Of a stretch of 64,000 nt of DNA, positions 8,164 through 16,860 are shown in pieces. Below the pieces are notes generated by a model. The model searched no databases. It saw only the letters and a program-made list of their open reading frames with translations, and had not been told where the DNA came from. The number at the start of each line of letters is the position of its first letter. The first letter of the stretch is position 1. The stretch is from an uncultured Methanobrevibacter sp. (lineage in GTDB: Archaea; Methanobacteriota; Methanobacteria; Methanobacteriales; Methanobacteriaceae), in NCBI RefSeq assembly GCF_947170395.1, contig NZ_CAMVTE010000011.1, forward strand, positions 1-64,000, written 5' to 3'. The translations under genes were made by a program, and so were the position numbers.

Positions 8164-10011
8164 ATGGGACTATTTGACAAGGTATTTAAAAAAAGCCATA
8201 AGGTCTATATAAGCTATGATGACAATGACCTGGACATTGCAGATGACGTCTGCAGAGCCCTTGAGGCCAATGATATTTACTGCTGGTATAAAGACAGGGA
8301 TATGGATAATGCTGGTTCTATTGGTGAGATTATAAATGCATTGGAGAAATCCAAACTCCTTGTTGTGATTTACTCAAAAGATTCGCTTAATTCCAATTTT
8401 GTTCAAAACGAAATTGATACGGCATTTTCAAGGGGCATTCCCATACTGTCTTATAGAATTGACGAATCAGACCTCGAAGGAGGTTTGAAATTCTTTTTAA
8501 GAGGTCAATATTGGGTAGATGCATCCGCAATTCCTAAAGGCAAGTTGGATAAGCTTGCAAGTGATGCCTCAAAGCTTTTAAAAAACATTCCTATACCGTC
8601 AGGATTCGCACCTGACAGTCCGGAACCTATGGGCGGCGGTGAAAATCATGTATTCATTTCATATTCAAGTGTTGACAGCAAAATTGCCGATGAGGTTTAT
8701 GCGTTTCTTTTAAAAAATGATATAAAATGCTGGATGGCTCCCCACAGCATTGAAAGCGGTCTGAGTTATACTGAACAGATTGCAAAAGCAATAGACAATG
8801 CTAATCTTGTGGTTCTTATAGGTACAAAATACGCTTATGAGTCCAAATATGTCAAACAGGAAATAAAAATGGCTTATCGGAAAAGCAGCGAGATAATCCA
8901 TTATATGGCCGATGACATTTTTCCGGAGGATGAGATGGGATTCATGTTAAACAATTGCTATACGCTCGATGCGTATTCCCATCCTGATGGCCGTCTCGAC
9001 GGCCTCCTGGGTGACATAAAAATATTATTGAAGAAGCAGGACAGTTTGGATTTGGCAGATGAGACAGCTGCCACTCAAAGCTATGAATCATTCAGCGAAG
9101 ATTATGATAAAAGTCTCTTTAAAGGATTGAATTTCTACATTGCTTATGATGATGAGGATTCATCAGTTGCCGAAGATGTCTGCAGTGTTTTTGAGTCAAA
9201 CGGCATTAAATGCTGGATGAAAGGCCGTGACGTTGGTGTGGAAAATCTTACTGATAAGATATTTGATGCGATAAACAGAGCGGATTTGATGGTGCTTATA
9301 TCCTCAAGACATTCCAATAATTCCAATTTCATTGCCACTGAAGTTAACCTTGCGTTCACATCACAAGTTCCGATGATCATCTTTAAAATAGATGAATCCG
9401 ATTTCGGAGCTATTGAATTTTTTGTTGCAAATAAACGCCAGATTCAGGCATCAAACAATCCGTCTGAGAAATTCAAACAGCTTTTCGATGATTCCTTAAA
9501 GATTTTAGACATTAAACCGGACCCAAAACCTGTGAGCGTGCCGGAACCTGTTTTGGATGATACATCATCTTTAAAAAAGCCTTTCAAAGCTTACAGTGGT
9601 GATAAGCCGTTCATTTTCATCAGCTATGCCCACAAGGATGCTGCACTGGTGTTTGGAGATATCAAAAGATTTCATGATGAGGGCTATCCGATCTGGTATG
9701 ACCAGGGACTTACTCCTGGCCAGGAATGGGATGATGAAATCGCCCAGGCATTAATAGACTGTTCCCTTCTGGTTGTATTCATTTCCAGAAATTCCATGGC
9801 TTCCAAAAATGTTCAGGATGAAATCAAGATGGCCCTAAACAGGGACATTGACATTGTACCGATTTATTTTGAAGAGGCAAAGCTTCCTCCGGCACTGGAA
9901 TTGCGTCTGAGCAACAAGCACGCCATCATGAAATATATGGCCCATGATTCCGATTACATCGACGAGTGCTTTAAGGCATTCAGAAATGCAAGGATAGATA
10001 AGGTCCGCTAG
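8164..10011 (+). CDS. Four-TIR-domain protein
   Basis: A 615-residue protein made almost only of four TIR domains, at about residues 10-145, 160-290, 320-455 and 480-610. Each begins with a [YFH]I[SA]Y or FISY strand and has the SxxSxxSxxVxxE-type helix. The candidate catalytic Glu is E83 in the first domain and is kept in all four. The last domain is the most conserved and nearly repeats the first TIR of the gene at 1184. The third has IAYDDED in place of the usual ISYS and may be degenerate. TIRs either cleave NAD or act as scaffolds; four in tandem suggests self-assembly. It shares the opening MGLFD-x-V with the gene at 10047 and is its tandem paralogue. Confidence 0.85.
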   Translation: MGLFDKVFKKSHKVYISYDDNDLDIADDVCRALEANDIYCWYKDRDMDNAGSIGEIINALEKSKLLVVIYSKDSLNSNFVQNEIDTAFSRGIPILSYRIDESDLEGGLKFFLRGQYWVDASAIPKGKLDKLASDASKLLKNIPIPSGFAPDSPEPMGGGENHVFISYSSVDSKIADEVYAFLLKNDIKCWMAPHSIESGLSYTEQIAKAIDNANLVVLIGTKYAYESKYVKQEIKMAYRKSSEIIHYMADDIFPEDEMGFMLNNCYTLDAYSHPDGRLDGLLGDIKILLKKQDSLDLADETAATQSYESFSEDYDKSLFKGLNFYIAYDDEDSSVAEDVCSVFESNGIKCWMKGRDVGVENLTDKIFDAINRADLMVLISSRHSNNSNFIATEVNLAFTSQVPMIIFKIDESDFGAIEFFVANKRQIQASNNPSEKFKQLFDDSLKILDIKPDPKPVSVPEPVLDDTSSLKKPFKAYSGDKPFIFISYAHKDAALVFGDIKRFHDEGYPIWYDQGLTPGQEWDDEIAQALIDCSLLVVFISRNSMASKNVQDEIKMALNRDIDIVPIYFEEAKLPPALELRLSNKHAIMKYMAHDSDYIDECFKAFRNARIDKVR

Positions 10012-10014
10012 GTT

Positions 10015-10024
10015 AATTATATAT
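10015..10024 (+). promoter_or_regulatory. TATA box for the second four-TIR gene
   Basis: AATTATATAT lies in the 35-base gap between the two TIR genes, centred about 27 bases before ATG 10047. The second gene can therefore be transcribed on its own as a leaderless mRNA. Confidence 0.45.
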
Positions 10025-10046
10025 GCCTAAAAATTAAACTATTTTT

Positions 10047-11966
10047 ATGGGATTATTTGACAGGGTTTTAGGAAAGAACAAAAAGCAAGATGGTGAAAGG
10101 CATACTCAGGTGAGTTTTGATGATAACAGCCCCGGCGGGCATGATATTTTCATATCATATTCCACTAGGGATAAGGACATTGCCGATGCCGTCTGTCATC
10201 TTTTGGAGCAAAACGGTCATGAATGCTGGATAGCTCCAAGAAATATCAAATCCGGTGAAAACTATGCTCCTCAGATAAATGATGCGATAAAAAGTGCAAG
10301 GCTTTTTGTTTTAATATATTCAAGAAATGCTCAGGAATCTAATTTTGTAAAAAATGAAGTTGGAATTGCCTATCAAAATGGAATAGCTCTTCTACCGTTT
10401 ATGATTGATGAGTCTCTTCCTGAAGATGACTTTAAAATCTATTTAAAAAACATACATTGGATTTCCGCATTTCCAGATGTCGAAAACCATTTTGAGGAGC
10501 TAGTATTGACTGTTGAGCAATTATCAAAACCTTCTGAAATTCAGACTGCTTCTCTTCCGGCCTATCAGCAGGACCATATCCACATAATATATTCCACCCG
10601 AGACAAACAGATTGCCGATAGGGTCTGTTATGATTTGGAGCAGAACGGTTTTCGATGCTGGATTGCCCCTCGTGACATTCTGGCAGGTAAGAACTATGCC
10701 ATTCAACTCAATGATTCAATAAAAAACGCATCTTTGGCTCTTCTGATTTTTTCCAAACATTCGATGGAATCGGAGTTTGCAAACAACGAGGTATCCGTAG
10801 CCTTTGAAAATAATGTTCCGATTATTTCATTTAAGATTGACGATCACATGCCTGAAGGCAACATGAGCTTTTATCTCACGTTCCAGAATTGGCTTGAGGC
10901 ATATCCTGATCCGGAAAGAGTTTTACCGACACTGGTAGAGGATGTTGGCAAATTATTGGATTTGCGCAAAAGCGAATCTGATTTGAAGGTTTTAAATGAC
11001 AAATCATCCTTAAATGAATGCATTGATGAAATTAAAAATATGGATTTTGCCCGTTTCAGGACAATGCATGATAACCGCCATCTTGGAGGCGTTAAGATTT
11101 TCATATCCTACAGCGAGCATGATGCGGGTCTTGCAGAGGAAATGTGCCGTGGTTTTGAGGCTTTAAACGCTCAATGCTGGTTTAAAGACAGGGATTATAT
11201 GGGCGGTGATGCCTCCCAAATTATTCATGCAATAGATGAGTCCGATTTGATGATTGTGATATATTCCGGACATTCAAAGGATTCAGGCTTTGTTGCAAGT
11301 GAGGTTAATATTGCATTTAAAGAGGAGATTCCTATCTTTGCTTTTGCAATCGATGAATCCGAGCTTGACGGAAATCTCAAGTTCTTTTTGGAAAACAAGC
11401 AATGGATTAATGCTTATCCTGACTGTCACGCCAAATCACAACAGCTGTTTTCGGATTGTCTAAAGCTGTTGGGCACAGAGCAAAGTTCCGGTGAGGCGGA
11501 TGATTCATCCCTTCTTAAAAAACCTTTCAAGGCATACAAGGGCGACGAGCCGTTCATTTTCATAAGCTATGCTCACAGGGATGCCCAACTGGTATTTTCC
11601 GAAATCAGACGTTTCCATGATGAGGGCTATCCAATCTGGTATGACCAGGGCCTTACTCCAGGCCAGGAATGGGATGATGAAATAGCTCTGGCGCTTATCG
11701 GATGTTCTCTGCTTGTCGTTTTCATTTCCAAAAATTCAATGGCATCAAAAAATGTCCATGATGAAATCAAGATGGCCTTAAACAGGGACATTGACATTGT
11801 TCCGATATACCTTGAAAAGACGGAACTTCCTCCGGCACTTGAGCTTAGATTAAGCACCAAACAGGCAATCAGAAAATACAATTACGATTCGGATGATTAC
11901 CTTTCAGACTGTTTCAAGGCATTCGACAAGGCAGGAATTCCAAAAATTGATTTCAATGATGATTAG
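10047..11966 (+). CDS. Second four-TIR-domain protein
   Basis: A 639-residue tandem paralogue of the gene at 8164, with TIR domains at about 30-160, 170-305, 345-475 and 500-635. The first two have the canonical TIR_2 loop CWIAPR and tyrosine-rich helices. The third has CWFKDRD, and the fourth has IWYDQGLTPGQEWDDEI, almost identical to the last domain of the upstream gene. Each domain keeps the helix with the candidate catalytic Glu. It has no membrane segment and no obvious partner domain. Because the domains of one protein differ while fourth domains match between proteins, the pair arose by whole-gene duplication. Confidence 0.85.
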   Translation: MGLFDRVLGKNKKQDGERHTQVSFDDNSPGGHDIFISYSTRDKDIADAVCHLLEQNGHECWIAPRNIKSGENYAPQINDAIKSARLFVLIYSRNAQESNFVKNEVGIAYQNGIALLPFMIDESLPEDDFKIYLKNIHWISAFPDVENHFEELVLTVEQLSKPSEIQTASLPAYQQDHIHIIYSTRDKQIADRVCYDLEQNGFRCWIAPRDILAGKNYAIQLNDSIKNASLALLIFSKHSMESEFANNEVSVAFENNVPIISFKIDDHMPEGNMSFYLTFQNWLEAYPDPERVLPTLVEDVGKLLDLRKSESDLKVLNDKSSLNECIDEIKNMDFARFRTMHDNRHLGGVKIFISYSEHDAGLAEEMCRGFEALNAQCWFKDRDYMGGDASQIIHAIDESDLMIVIYSGHSKDSGFVASEVNIAFKEEIPIFAFAIDESELDGNLKFFLENKQWINAYPDCHAKSQQLFSDCLKLLGTEQSSGEADDSSLLKKPFKAYKGDEPFIFISYAHRDAQLVFSEIRRFHDEGYPIWYDQGLTPGQEWDDEIALALIGCSLLVVFISKNSMASKNVHDEIKMALNRDIDIVPIYLEKTELPPALELRLSTKQAIRKYNYDSDDYLSDCFKAFDKAGIPKIDFNDD

Positions 11967-12029
11967 CCTGACTTTTTTCGGCAAAATATTTATATCTTGT
12001 TATTAACATAATACACATTAGGTGTTAAA

Positions 12030-12302
12030 ATGGATGACGAGATGTTAGTAAAATTGGCTTATATAAATATTTCTTCCTACAGGGCAAAGGCCACAAAATC
12101 ACTTAAGGATACCGTAAAGACTCCAACCGAGGTTTCAAAGGATACAGGAATCAGAAGAAACCACATATCAAAGGTTCTTCGTGAGCTTAAGGAATCTGGC
12201 GTGGCCGAATGCATCAACGAGGAGGCGCACAGGGGAAGGCTTTACAGGCTTACAAGCATCGGCGAAGAGATTGTTGATGATGTTGTTCCCCACGAAAAAT
12301 AG
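12030..12302 (+). CDS. Winged-helix transcriptional regulator
   Basis: A 90-residue winged-helix protein of the ArsR/MarR-like type. A recognition helix (TGIRRNHISKVLRELKESGV) is followed by a wing ending in GRLYRLTSIGEEI. It is clearly paralogous to the gene at 18366. TAGGTG upstream supports ATG 12030, and a TATA-like ATTTATATCT lies at about 11988. Its stop is five bases before the next gene, so the two are probably cotranscribed. Targets are unknown; the TIR genes just upstream are candidates by position only. Confidence 0.8.
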   Translation: MDDEMLVKLAYINISSYRAKATKSLKDTVKTPTEVSKDTGIRRNHISKVLRELKESGVAECINEEAHRGRLYRLTSIGEEIVDDVVPHEK

Positions 12303-12307
12303 ATAAA

Positions 12308-12685
12308 ATGAAGTTTTCGGGATTTTTGAACGTTTATCTGATGGATGATTTGAGCTGGAAGTATGTCTTCGGCGAAAAGTCACATGCTGCAGACAATCTT
12401 AGGGACCTGGAATTTCTGGTCAGAATGCACGGACTTAAATGGTCTGTTCTGGATGAGGATTTGGCCCGCAGGTCTCTTGAAGAGGACAGGGCAAACTTCG
12501 CGGGCTTTCATAAGGTCTACCGTGACGGCGAGTTCTGGTGCTACAGAGGCTCTGATTTGAAATCGCACAGCCTTCAGACATTAAAGAAAAGAGTTTTTGA
12601 CTGTAATCTTGACTGGAAGGTGACAGATTCTGAATTGGCCGATATAAACTGGAAACTTGATTTGCGAAAGTTCAAAAAGAGGTGA
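12308..12685 (+). CDS. Protein with two copies of the shared ~50-residue repeat
   Basis: A 125-residue protein of unknown function. Two tandem copies of a repeat can be seen: residues ~5-56 (GFLNVYLMDDLSWKYV, then LKWSVLDEDLA) and ~66-116 (GFHKVYRDGEFWCYRG, then LDWKVTDSELA). The same repeat occurs once in the genes at 6274 and 6722. It lies between a winged-helix regulator and a zinc-ribbon protein with almost no spacing, and the three probably form one operon. Confidence 0.7.
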   Translation: MKFSGFLNVYLMDDLSWKYVFGEKSHAADNLRDLEFLVRMHGLKWSVLDEDLARRSLEEDRANFAGFHKVYRDGEFWCYRGSDLKSHSLQTLKKRVFDCNLDWKVTDSELADINWKLDLRKFKKR

Positions 12686-12689
12686 TTGA

Positions 12690-12908
12690 GTGGGAATATG
12701 TCCGAGATGCGGCAGCTTTGTCGATGAGGGAGAGCCGTACTGTTCCGATTGCAGTTACGTTTTCTCATCTTCGCAGGATGACTTGGATCATGACCGTGAC
12801 AGACTTGAGGAAGTTTTAGGCGATTGGGGATATGACATGTATGATTTTGAAAATGACCTGATTGATCCCGATGATCTTGAAGAGATACTAGACGAAATAC
12901 GCTTCTAG
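12690..12908 (+). CDS. Small zinc-ribbon protein with acidic tail
   Basis: A 72-residue protein. GAGGTGAT at 12680-12687 fixes the GTG start. An N-terminal zinc ribbon (CPRC and CSDC) is followed by a very acidic C-terminal half rich in Asp and Glu. It overlaps the operon of the winged-helix gene at 12030. The function is unknown. The gene on the other strand ends five bases further on, so transcription converges here. Confidence 0.65.
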   Translation: MGICPRCGSFVDEGEPYCSDCSYVFSSSQDDLDHDRDRLEEVLGDWGYDMYDFENDLIDPDDLEEILDEIRF

Positions 12909-12913
12909 ATGTC

Positions 12914-13243
12914 TCAGTTGAGATTTCTAATCACCAGAGTGTCGTTTCTCTCAAAAGCATAGGCCTCCTGTAAGAGAATATGATTGTTTTTTTCAAACCA
13001 TCTGCAGAAGACGTCTTCAAGAATGTCCTTTCGCTCGGGGGATGTGAATACTGTAATTAGAATCTCATCATAAGTTCTTTTTTTCCAGTGGCTTTTGACA
13101 TTTTGTGTATAAAATCCGTCAAAGCCGTTTTCGTTGAGGTTTTCAAACAGTTCATCAATGACCGTTTCGATATTTATGGGAATCACTTCTTCTTTTTCAA
13201 ATTTGTACAGCGGAATGTGGAGAACATACTTTTCACTTAACAT
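12914..13243 (-). CDS. Uncharacterised small protein
   Basis: A 109-residue protein on the minus strand, which I do not recognise. ATG 13243 is chosen because AGGTGAT lies four bases upstream of it; an in-frame GTG at 13252 overlaps that site. The composition suggests an alpha/beta fold (KYVLHIPLYKFE, helix ETVIDELFENLNENGF, strand DEILITVFTS, strand ALVIRNLN-like end). No signal or membrane segment is present. It converges with the zinc-ribbon gene at 12690. Confidence 0.6.
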   Translation of the reverse strand: MLSEKYVLHIPLYKFEKEEVIPINIETVIDELFENLNENGFDGFYTQNVKSHWKKRTYDEILITVFTSPERKDILEDVFCRWFEKNNHILLQEAYAFERNDTLVIRNLN

Positions 13244-13323
13244 CAAAATCACCTGATGGAAATTGTTATTAACTTGATAATAGAAATATATGATTTAGAT
13301 ATAATTTAAATTCAGTGATATAA

Positions 13324-13968
13324 ATGCATTTTGAAAATGAACTTTATGTGTTAAAAGGAAGAATTGAAAAGGCTCAGGACATTGAAGAGCTTAACTACTT
13401 GAGACTGACAAACGAAAAGAAATACTGGTGGACCAGCATATTCGTTGTAGGACTTTTCTATGCATTGAACGGTGATGTGGGAAAGATGATCATTTCCTGG
13501 ATTCTATCAGTTTTCACATTGGGAATATACGGATTGTACATAATCTACACCAGTTATAAGGATGAAGAGGAGTTCAACAACCAGATGGAATACTATATTC
13601 TGCAAAGGACCAAGGAACTGAAAGGAAATGCCGGTACAACTTCCCGTGCAAGCCCTCAAACCAATCAGGAAACAGTCATTCCTGAAGATACCTTTAACTG
13701 TCCAAGTTGCGGATTTGAACTGTCCGAATCACTCAAGTTCTGTCCAAACTGCGGAAGCAAGGTGGAACCTCCTAAAGACCAGATTAACTTCTGTACCGAA
13801 TGCGGTGCCAAGGTAAAGCCTGAAGCAAAATTCTGCCATGAATGCGGAAACATACTCAACGATGAGGAAGTTAGCGACGTTGAGTCAGAACCAATCGAAA
13901 TCGAGCCGACACCACAGATTGAAGCCACCGAGACAATCCAGCTTCCAGGTCCGGATGACGGCGAGTAA
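13324..13968 (+). CDS. Two-helix membrane protein with tandem zinc ribbons
   Basis: A 214-residue protein. An N-terminal helix precedes two hydrophobic segments at about 38-50 and 57-78 (TSIFVVGLFYALN and IISWILSVFTLGIYGLYIIY), the layout of DUF4234-like membrane proteins. Two zinc ribbons follow (CPSC/CPNC near 122-142 and CTEC/CHEC near 157-178), then an acidic proline-rich tail. The ribbons would face the cytoplasm. Such architectures are common in methanogens, but their role is unknown. It is preceded by the promoter region 13253-13323 and followed by a strong terminator. Confidence 0.75.
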   Translation: MHFENELYVLKGRIEKAQDIEELNYLRLTNEKKYWWTSIFVVGLFYALNGDVGKMIISWILSVFTLGIYGLYIIYTSYKDEEEFNNQMEYYILQRTKELKGNAGTTSRASPQTNQETVIPEDTFNCPSCGFELSESLKFCPNCGSKVEPPKDQINFCTECGAKVKPEAKFCHECGNILNDEEVSDVESEPIEIEPTPQIEATETIQLPGPDDGE

Positions 13969-13979
13969 TAATTCTTTTA

Positions 13980-14006
13980 AATAGTCCTTAGGGGCTATTC
14001 TTTTTT
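13980..14006 (+). terminator. Hairpin terminator
   Basis: An 8-bp stem pairs 13980-13987 with 13992-13999 around TTAG, with one G-T pair, and is followed by C and six T. It ends the membrane zinc-ribbon gene. Confidence 0.7.
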
Positions 14007-14137
14007 AATATTTCTTTTTTTTGATAAGATTAGTTGAAATCTTAATGTATTATGTTTTTTTTAAATTGCAGGTTTATCTAAAATCATTGGGTTTTGTTTT
14101 AAAAAAATAAAAATAGAAAAACCTTAAGATGTGGGAC

Positions 14138-15007
14138 TTAAAGCTTTCTTTTAAGTTGTTCAATATGGTCGATGGACAAACCGGTCAAACGGGAAATAAC
14201 CTCCACATCGATTCCTTCCCGAAGGGCATTTTTGGCAATTTCTATATTTCTCTCGATAATGCCGTCGGCTTTTCCATCGAAATAGTACACATCGAATCCA
14301 GGGCCGTGTTGTGAAATGATTTCGGCAATCTTTGGATTTTCTGTTTCCGGTATTAACATTTGAACCATACCTGACAATTCTTCCTTAGCAAAAAATCTTT
14401 TAAGCACGCTTATTTCGCAAAGTATAATGTCATTTTTGAAATTATCATCTGGAATATTTGCATTGGCAATCAAAAAGCAAATAACTCTCATTAATGCTTT
14501 AATTGGCATTTCAATATCCATATCTGGCAATATTAGTAAATCTATTGCCTCTTTGTTGGATAATTCCTCATGTGTTATTACTTTGTTGATTAAAGTACTT
14601 AAAATTTCTTCCCCATTCATTTCTTGGGTAAAGATGAAATCTGGATGAAAGTTAATATTGAACTTTATTTCCACATTTTTCTTTCCCCTATTTGGATTGC
14701 TGGTATTGATTACGCCAGTGCGTATAGGATATCCATTGTTATTTTTATCGCAACGTAGGGATTCGTGATAATCAAACATATTTTCCAAATTATCCTCATA
14801 AACGGGGTATGATTGAAATTCAACATCCCAAATACAGTCATCTACTTTGCAAGTAATATCTCTTCTTTTTGCACTAATCGGTATTTCAGTATCAAGAAAT
14901 GATATGTTTTCACCTTTGCCAAAGAAGTATCTGTGAAATTCAATTCCTAAACGCTTGTACATGAATTTATAAGATTTGTCAGTAGGTTGATGAATATTTT
15001 TACCCAT
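14138..15007 (-). CDS. PD-(D/E)XK nuclease family (Rpn/transposase-like) protein
   Basis: A 289-residue member of the Rpn-like PD-(D/E)XK family, annotated in many genomes as recombination-promoting nuclease or transposase. The start region KSYKFMYKRLGIEFHRYFFG and the core DITCKVDDCIWDVEFQSY (D, then E-x-Q in place of E-x-K) are typical. The C-terminal ALREGIDVEVISRLTGLSID is the usual helical tail. ATG 15007 is chosen because homologues start near it; a TTG at 15058 is weak. These genes multiply in methanogen genomes and may act in DNA cleavage. The flanking DNA shows no insertion-sequence ends. Confidence 0.75.
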   Translation of the reverse strand: MGKNIHQPTDKSYKFMYKRLGIEFHRYFFGKGENISFLDTEIPISAKRRDITCKVDDCIWDVEFQSYPVYEDNLENMFDYHESLRCDKNNNGYPIRTGVINTSNPNRGKKNVEIKFNINFHPDFIFTQEMNGEEILSTLINKVITHEELSNKEAIDLLILPDMDIEMPIKALMRVICFLIANANIPDDNFKNDIILCEISVLKRFFAKEELSGMVQMLIPETENPKIAEIISQHGPGFDVYYFDGKADGIIERNIEIAKNALREGIDVEVISRLTGLSIDHIEQLKRKL

Positions 15008-15346
15008 AACAATTCTTACAATAATTTTAATCTCAGCTAAGATTAAATGTCTAGACAATCCATATATTGTATTTCAAAGTATTTAAATCGTTTAGTTAGA
15101 AATTAAAGCAATTTATGGTAGATAAATCAATATTGTAGTGAGATATGATATTTTTCATAAGGTAAAAAAATTATGTGGTTGAGCAGGTTAGGTGTTGTTT
15201 TCGATAATGAATGTTAAAAAAAGGTAAAATTGGGATTTATGATAATTACTTTTTGATGTAATATATATCATACATCGATTATAGGGTTATGGAGACTCAA
15301 AGAAAAAATAAGTTGGTTTTTAAAAACTGTTTAAGAGGTGATGGTT
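15008..15346. other. Intergenic region
   Basis: An AT-rich divergent gap. It should carry the promoter of the minus-strand nuclease gene (a TTTAAATA-like box near 15077-15084) and of the plus-strand small genes (ATATATATC near 15262). I see no further gene or clear RNA in it. Confidence 0.4.
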
Positions 15347-15451
15347 GTGACAGCAATTGCTATATTTGTCGCAGGATTATATAAAACTTTTGTTTTTGTG
15401 CAACTTTTATATGATTTATGTTACAAAATATGTATAGAAAAGGTGATATGA
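15347..15451 (+). CDS. 34-residue membrane microprotein
   Basis: AGAGGTGATG at 15334-15343 precedes GTG 15347. The product is mostly hydrophobic (AIAIFVAGLYKTFVFVQLLY then a short basic tail). Its TGA stop overlaps the ATG starts at 15448/15451 of the next gene in an ATGATG arrangement, a hallmark of translational coupling. An in-frame ATG lies at 15341. The strong binding site and the coupling support a real gene. Confidence 0.45.
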   Translation: MTAIAIFVAGLYKTFVFVQLLYDLCYKICIEKVI

Positions 15452-16017
15452 TGGAGAAAAACAGACTGATAATTATTGCATTGGTAGTGGTTATAGTTGC
15501 CCTTCTGGCCGGCGTGGCGGTGATGATGTCAGTAACCCCGAAACAGAACACCGTTTTGACCTTTGAAGGCGAAGCCACAATAACCGAAGGCGGTTCAATC
15601 AGAATTCATCTCACAGATGAAAACGCAACTGCCATTTCAAACCAGACTGTAAACATTACATTTACAGACGCTAACAGGACAGCCTCATACTACTCAGTGG
15701 TAACAGATGAAAACGGAACAGGCGAACTTAAGCTTGACAAGGCCGCAGGAGATTATAATGTGACTGCAAGCTATGGCGGAAGCGACAAGTACAACCCTTC
15801 AAATGCAACCGAAGGCTTAACAGTTGAAGCGGAAGTGGTTCAGGCTCCTCAGCCGGCACAGTCATCAGGAAATGAACTGTATTATGATGCTGACATTAAC
15901 GTTTACTACAACAGCGACGGCGTAATTGTTGATCCCGACGGATTGCACGGTCAGGGAGTTGGAACAAGCTACCGTGAGGCACGCCAGCATTACGAATCCG
16001 GAGACGGAATGGAATAG
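15451..16017 (+). CDS. Membrane-anchored Ig-like surface protein
   Basis: A 188-residue protein. Residues 5-29 form an uncleaved signal anchor (RLIIIALVVVIVALLAGVAV). A beta-sandwich of the Big_/CarboxypepD type follows (about 42-130: VLTFEGEATITEGG, then NQTVNITFTD, then NVTASYGGSDKYNPS), with several N-x-T/S sites that could be glycosylated in an archaeon. The tail has a DVNVYYNSDGVIVDPDG-like segment. Related repeats occur in the adhesin-like proteins of Methanobrevibacter. ATG 15451 is spaced best from AGGTGAT at 15441. It is coupled to the microprotein upstream. Confidence 0.7.
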   Translation: MEKNRLIIIALVVVIVALLAGVAVMMSVTPKQNTVLTFEGEATITEGGSIRIHLTDENATAISNQTVNITFTDANRTASYYSVVTDENGTGELKLDKAAGDYNVTASYGGSDKYNPSNATEGLTVEAEVVQAPQPAQSSGNELYYDADINVYYNSDGVIVDPDGLHGQGVGTSYREARQHYESGDGME

Positions 16018-16038
16018 ATATTTAAAGTAGGTGATAAT

Positions 16039-16692
16039 ATGGTAAAATATTGTAGAAACTGCGGGTCTAAGCTCAATGACGATTCGGTTTTCTGTGACGA
16101 ATGCGGAACCAGAATCGGCGAAGCATCACCCGGCATAAACAGCCTCTTTCAGTCATACAAAATCGACATGATGGAAGGGGAATTTGTAATAAGACAGTCC
16201 CAGATACATGAAGGTTGTCTGATTCTTCCGGCAGCAGTATTTGCTTTGGGTATACTTATAGGGTTTTTGAATCTGATTCTTGCAATAAGCTATTTTTTAA
16301 ATCCTTTTTTGGGATTTTTAAGCTTTTTCAATCTCTTCACAATCGTCGGTGTAATATGGTTTATCATCAGGTTCATCGGATATAAGACAAACGATCTGAT
16401 TTTGACAAACAAAAGGGTATTCGGAAAATGCGGTCTGATTTCAACAACACAGATGCAGAGCCCTCTAAACAAAATAGATACTGTTTCTTATTCCAACGGA
16501 ATTATTGGAAAGCTTATAGGTTACGGTACCGTCAGGATATCCACAACCTCAACAACATTCAAGTTCCGCTTCATACGTGACGGCCAGACATTCTATAACG
16601 ACATTTTCAATCAGCTTGAAGCTTCTGCAGTTGAAAGCAGAAATCTCGATGCAAAGGCAATTGTCGATGCCATGGAAGAAAAATTAAGTTAG
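16039..16692 (+). CDS. Zinc-ribbon membrane protein with bacterial PH domain
   Basis: A 217-residue protein. An N-terminal zinc ribbon (CRNC, CDEC) leads to two membrane segments at about 56-80 and 86-112, then a PH-like domain (bPH_2/DUF304 type). That domain is seen as LTNKRVFGKCGLISTTQMQS, DTVSYSNGIIGKLIGYGTV and TTSTTFKFRFI. AGGTGATAAT precedes ATG 16039. It lies 21 bases after the surface protein, probably in the same operon. Similar proteins are thought to sit on the inner face of the membrane; their function is unknown. Confidence 0.75.
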   Translation: MVKYCRNCGSKLNDDSVFCDECGTRIGEASPGINSLFQSYKIDMMEGEFVIRQSQIHEGCLILPAAVFALGILIGFLNLILAISYFLNPFLGFLSFFNLFTIVGVIWFIIRFIGYKTNDLILTNKRVFGKCGLISTTQMQSPLNKIDTVSYSNGIIGKLIGYGTVRISTTSTTFKFRFIRDGQTFYNDIFNQLEASAVESRNLDAKAIVDAMEEKLS

Positions 16693-16713
16693 GGGTTTAA
16701 AACCCCATTTTTT
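16692..16713 (+). terminator. Hairpin terminator
   Basis: GGGGTT pairs with AACCCC around a three-base loop, starting at the last base of the stop codon, and ATTTTTTG follows. It ends the PH-domain gene. Confidence 0.65.
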
Positions 16714-16719
16714 GATATT

Positions 16720-16860
16720 ATGACAAAACAATGCTTTTTTTGCAGCTATCCCAACTCTGACAGTGCTACCAGATGCATCAACTGCGGGCTGGAGCTTGTC
16801 AAGTACTGGGACAAGTCAGGCGGTAGGCCAAAGCTTGTAGATATACGAAAAAAAGGTTAG
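16720..16860 (+). CDS. 46-residue zinc-ribbon protein
   Basis: The frame encodes MTKQCFFCSYPNSDSATRC and continues with INCGLELVKYWDKSGG and a basic tail. Two CxxC pairs ten residues apart form a typical zinc ribbon. It starts directly after a terminator, so it either has its own weak promoter or depends on read-through. Its stop overlaps by four bases the end of the minus-strand DUF2225-like gene. The complete ribbon makes it likely to be real. Confidence 0.55.
   Translation: MTKQCFFCSYPNSDSATRCINCGLELVKYWDKSGGRPKLVDIRKKG

Noticed and set aside
8164-11966. Thoeris system based on the TIR proteins
   Set aside because: No SIR2-SLOG (ThsA) effector or other Thoeris-type partner is present in the window.
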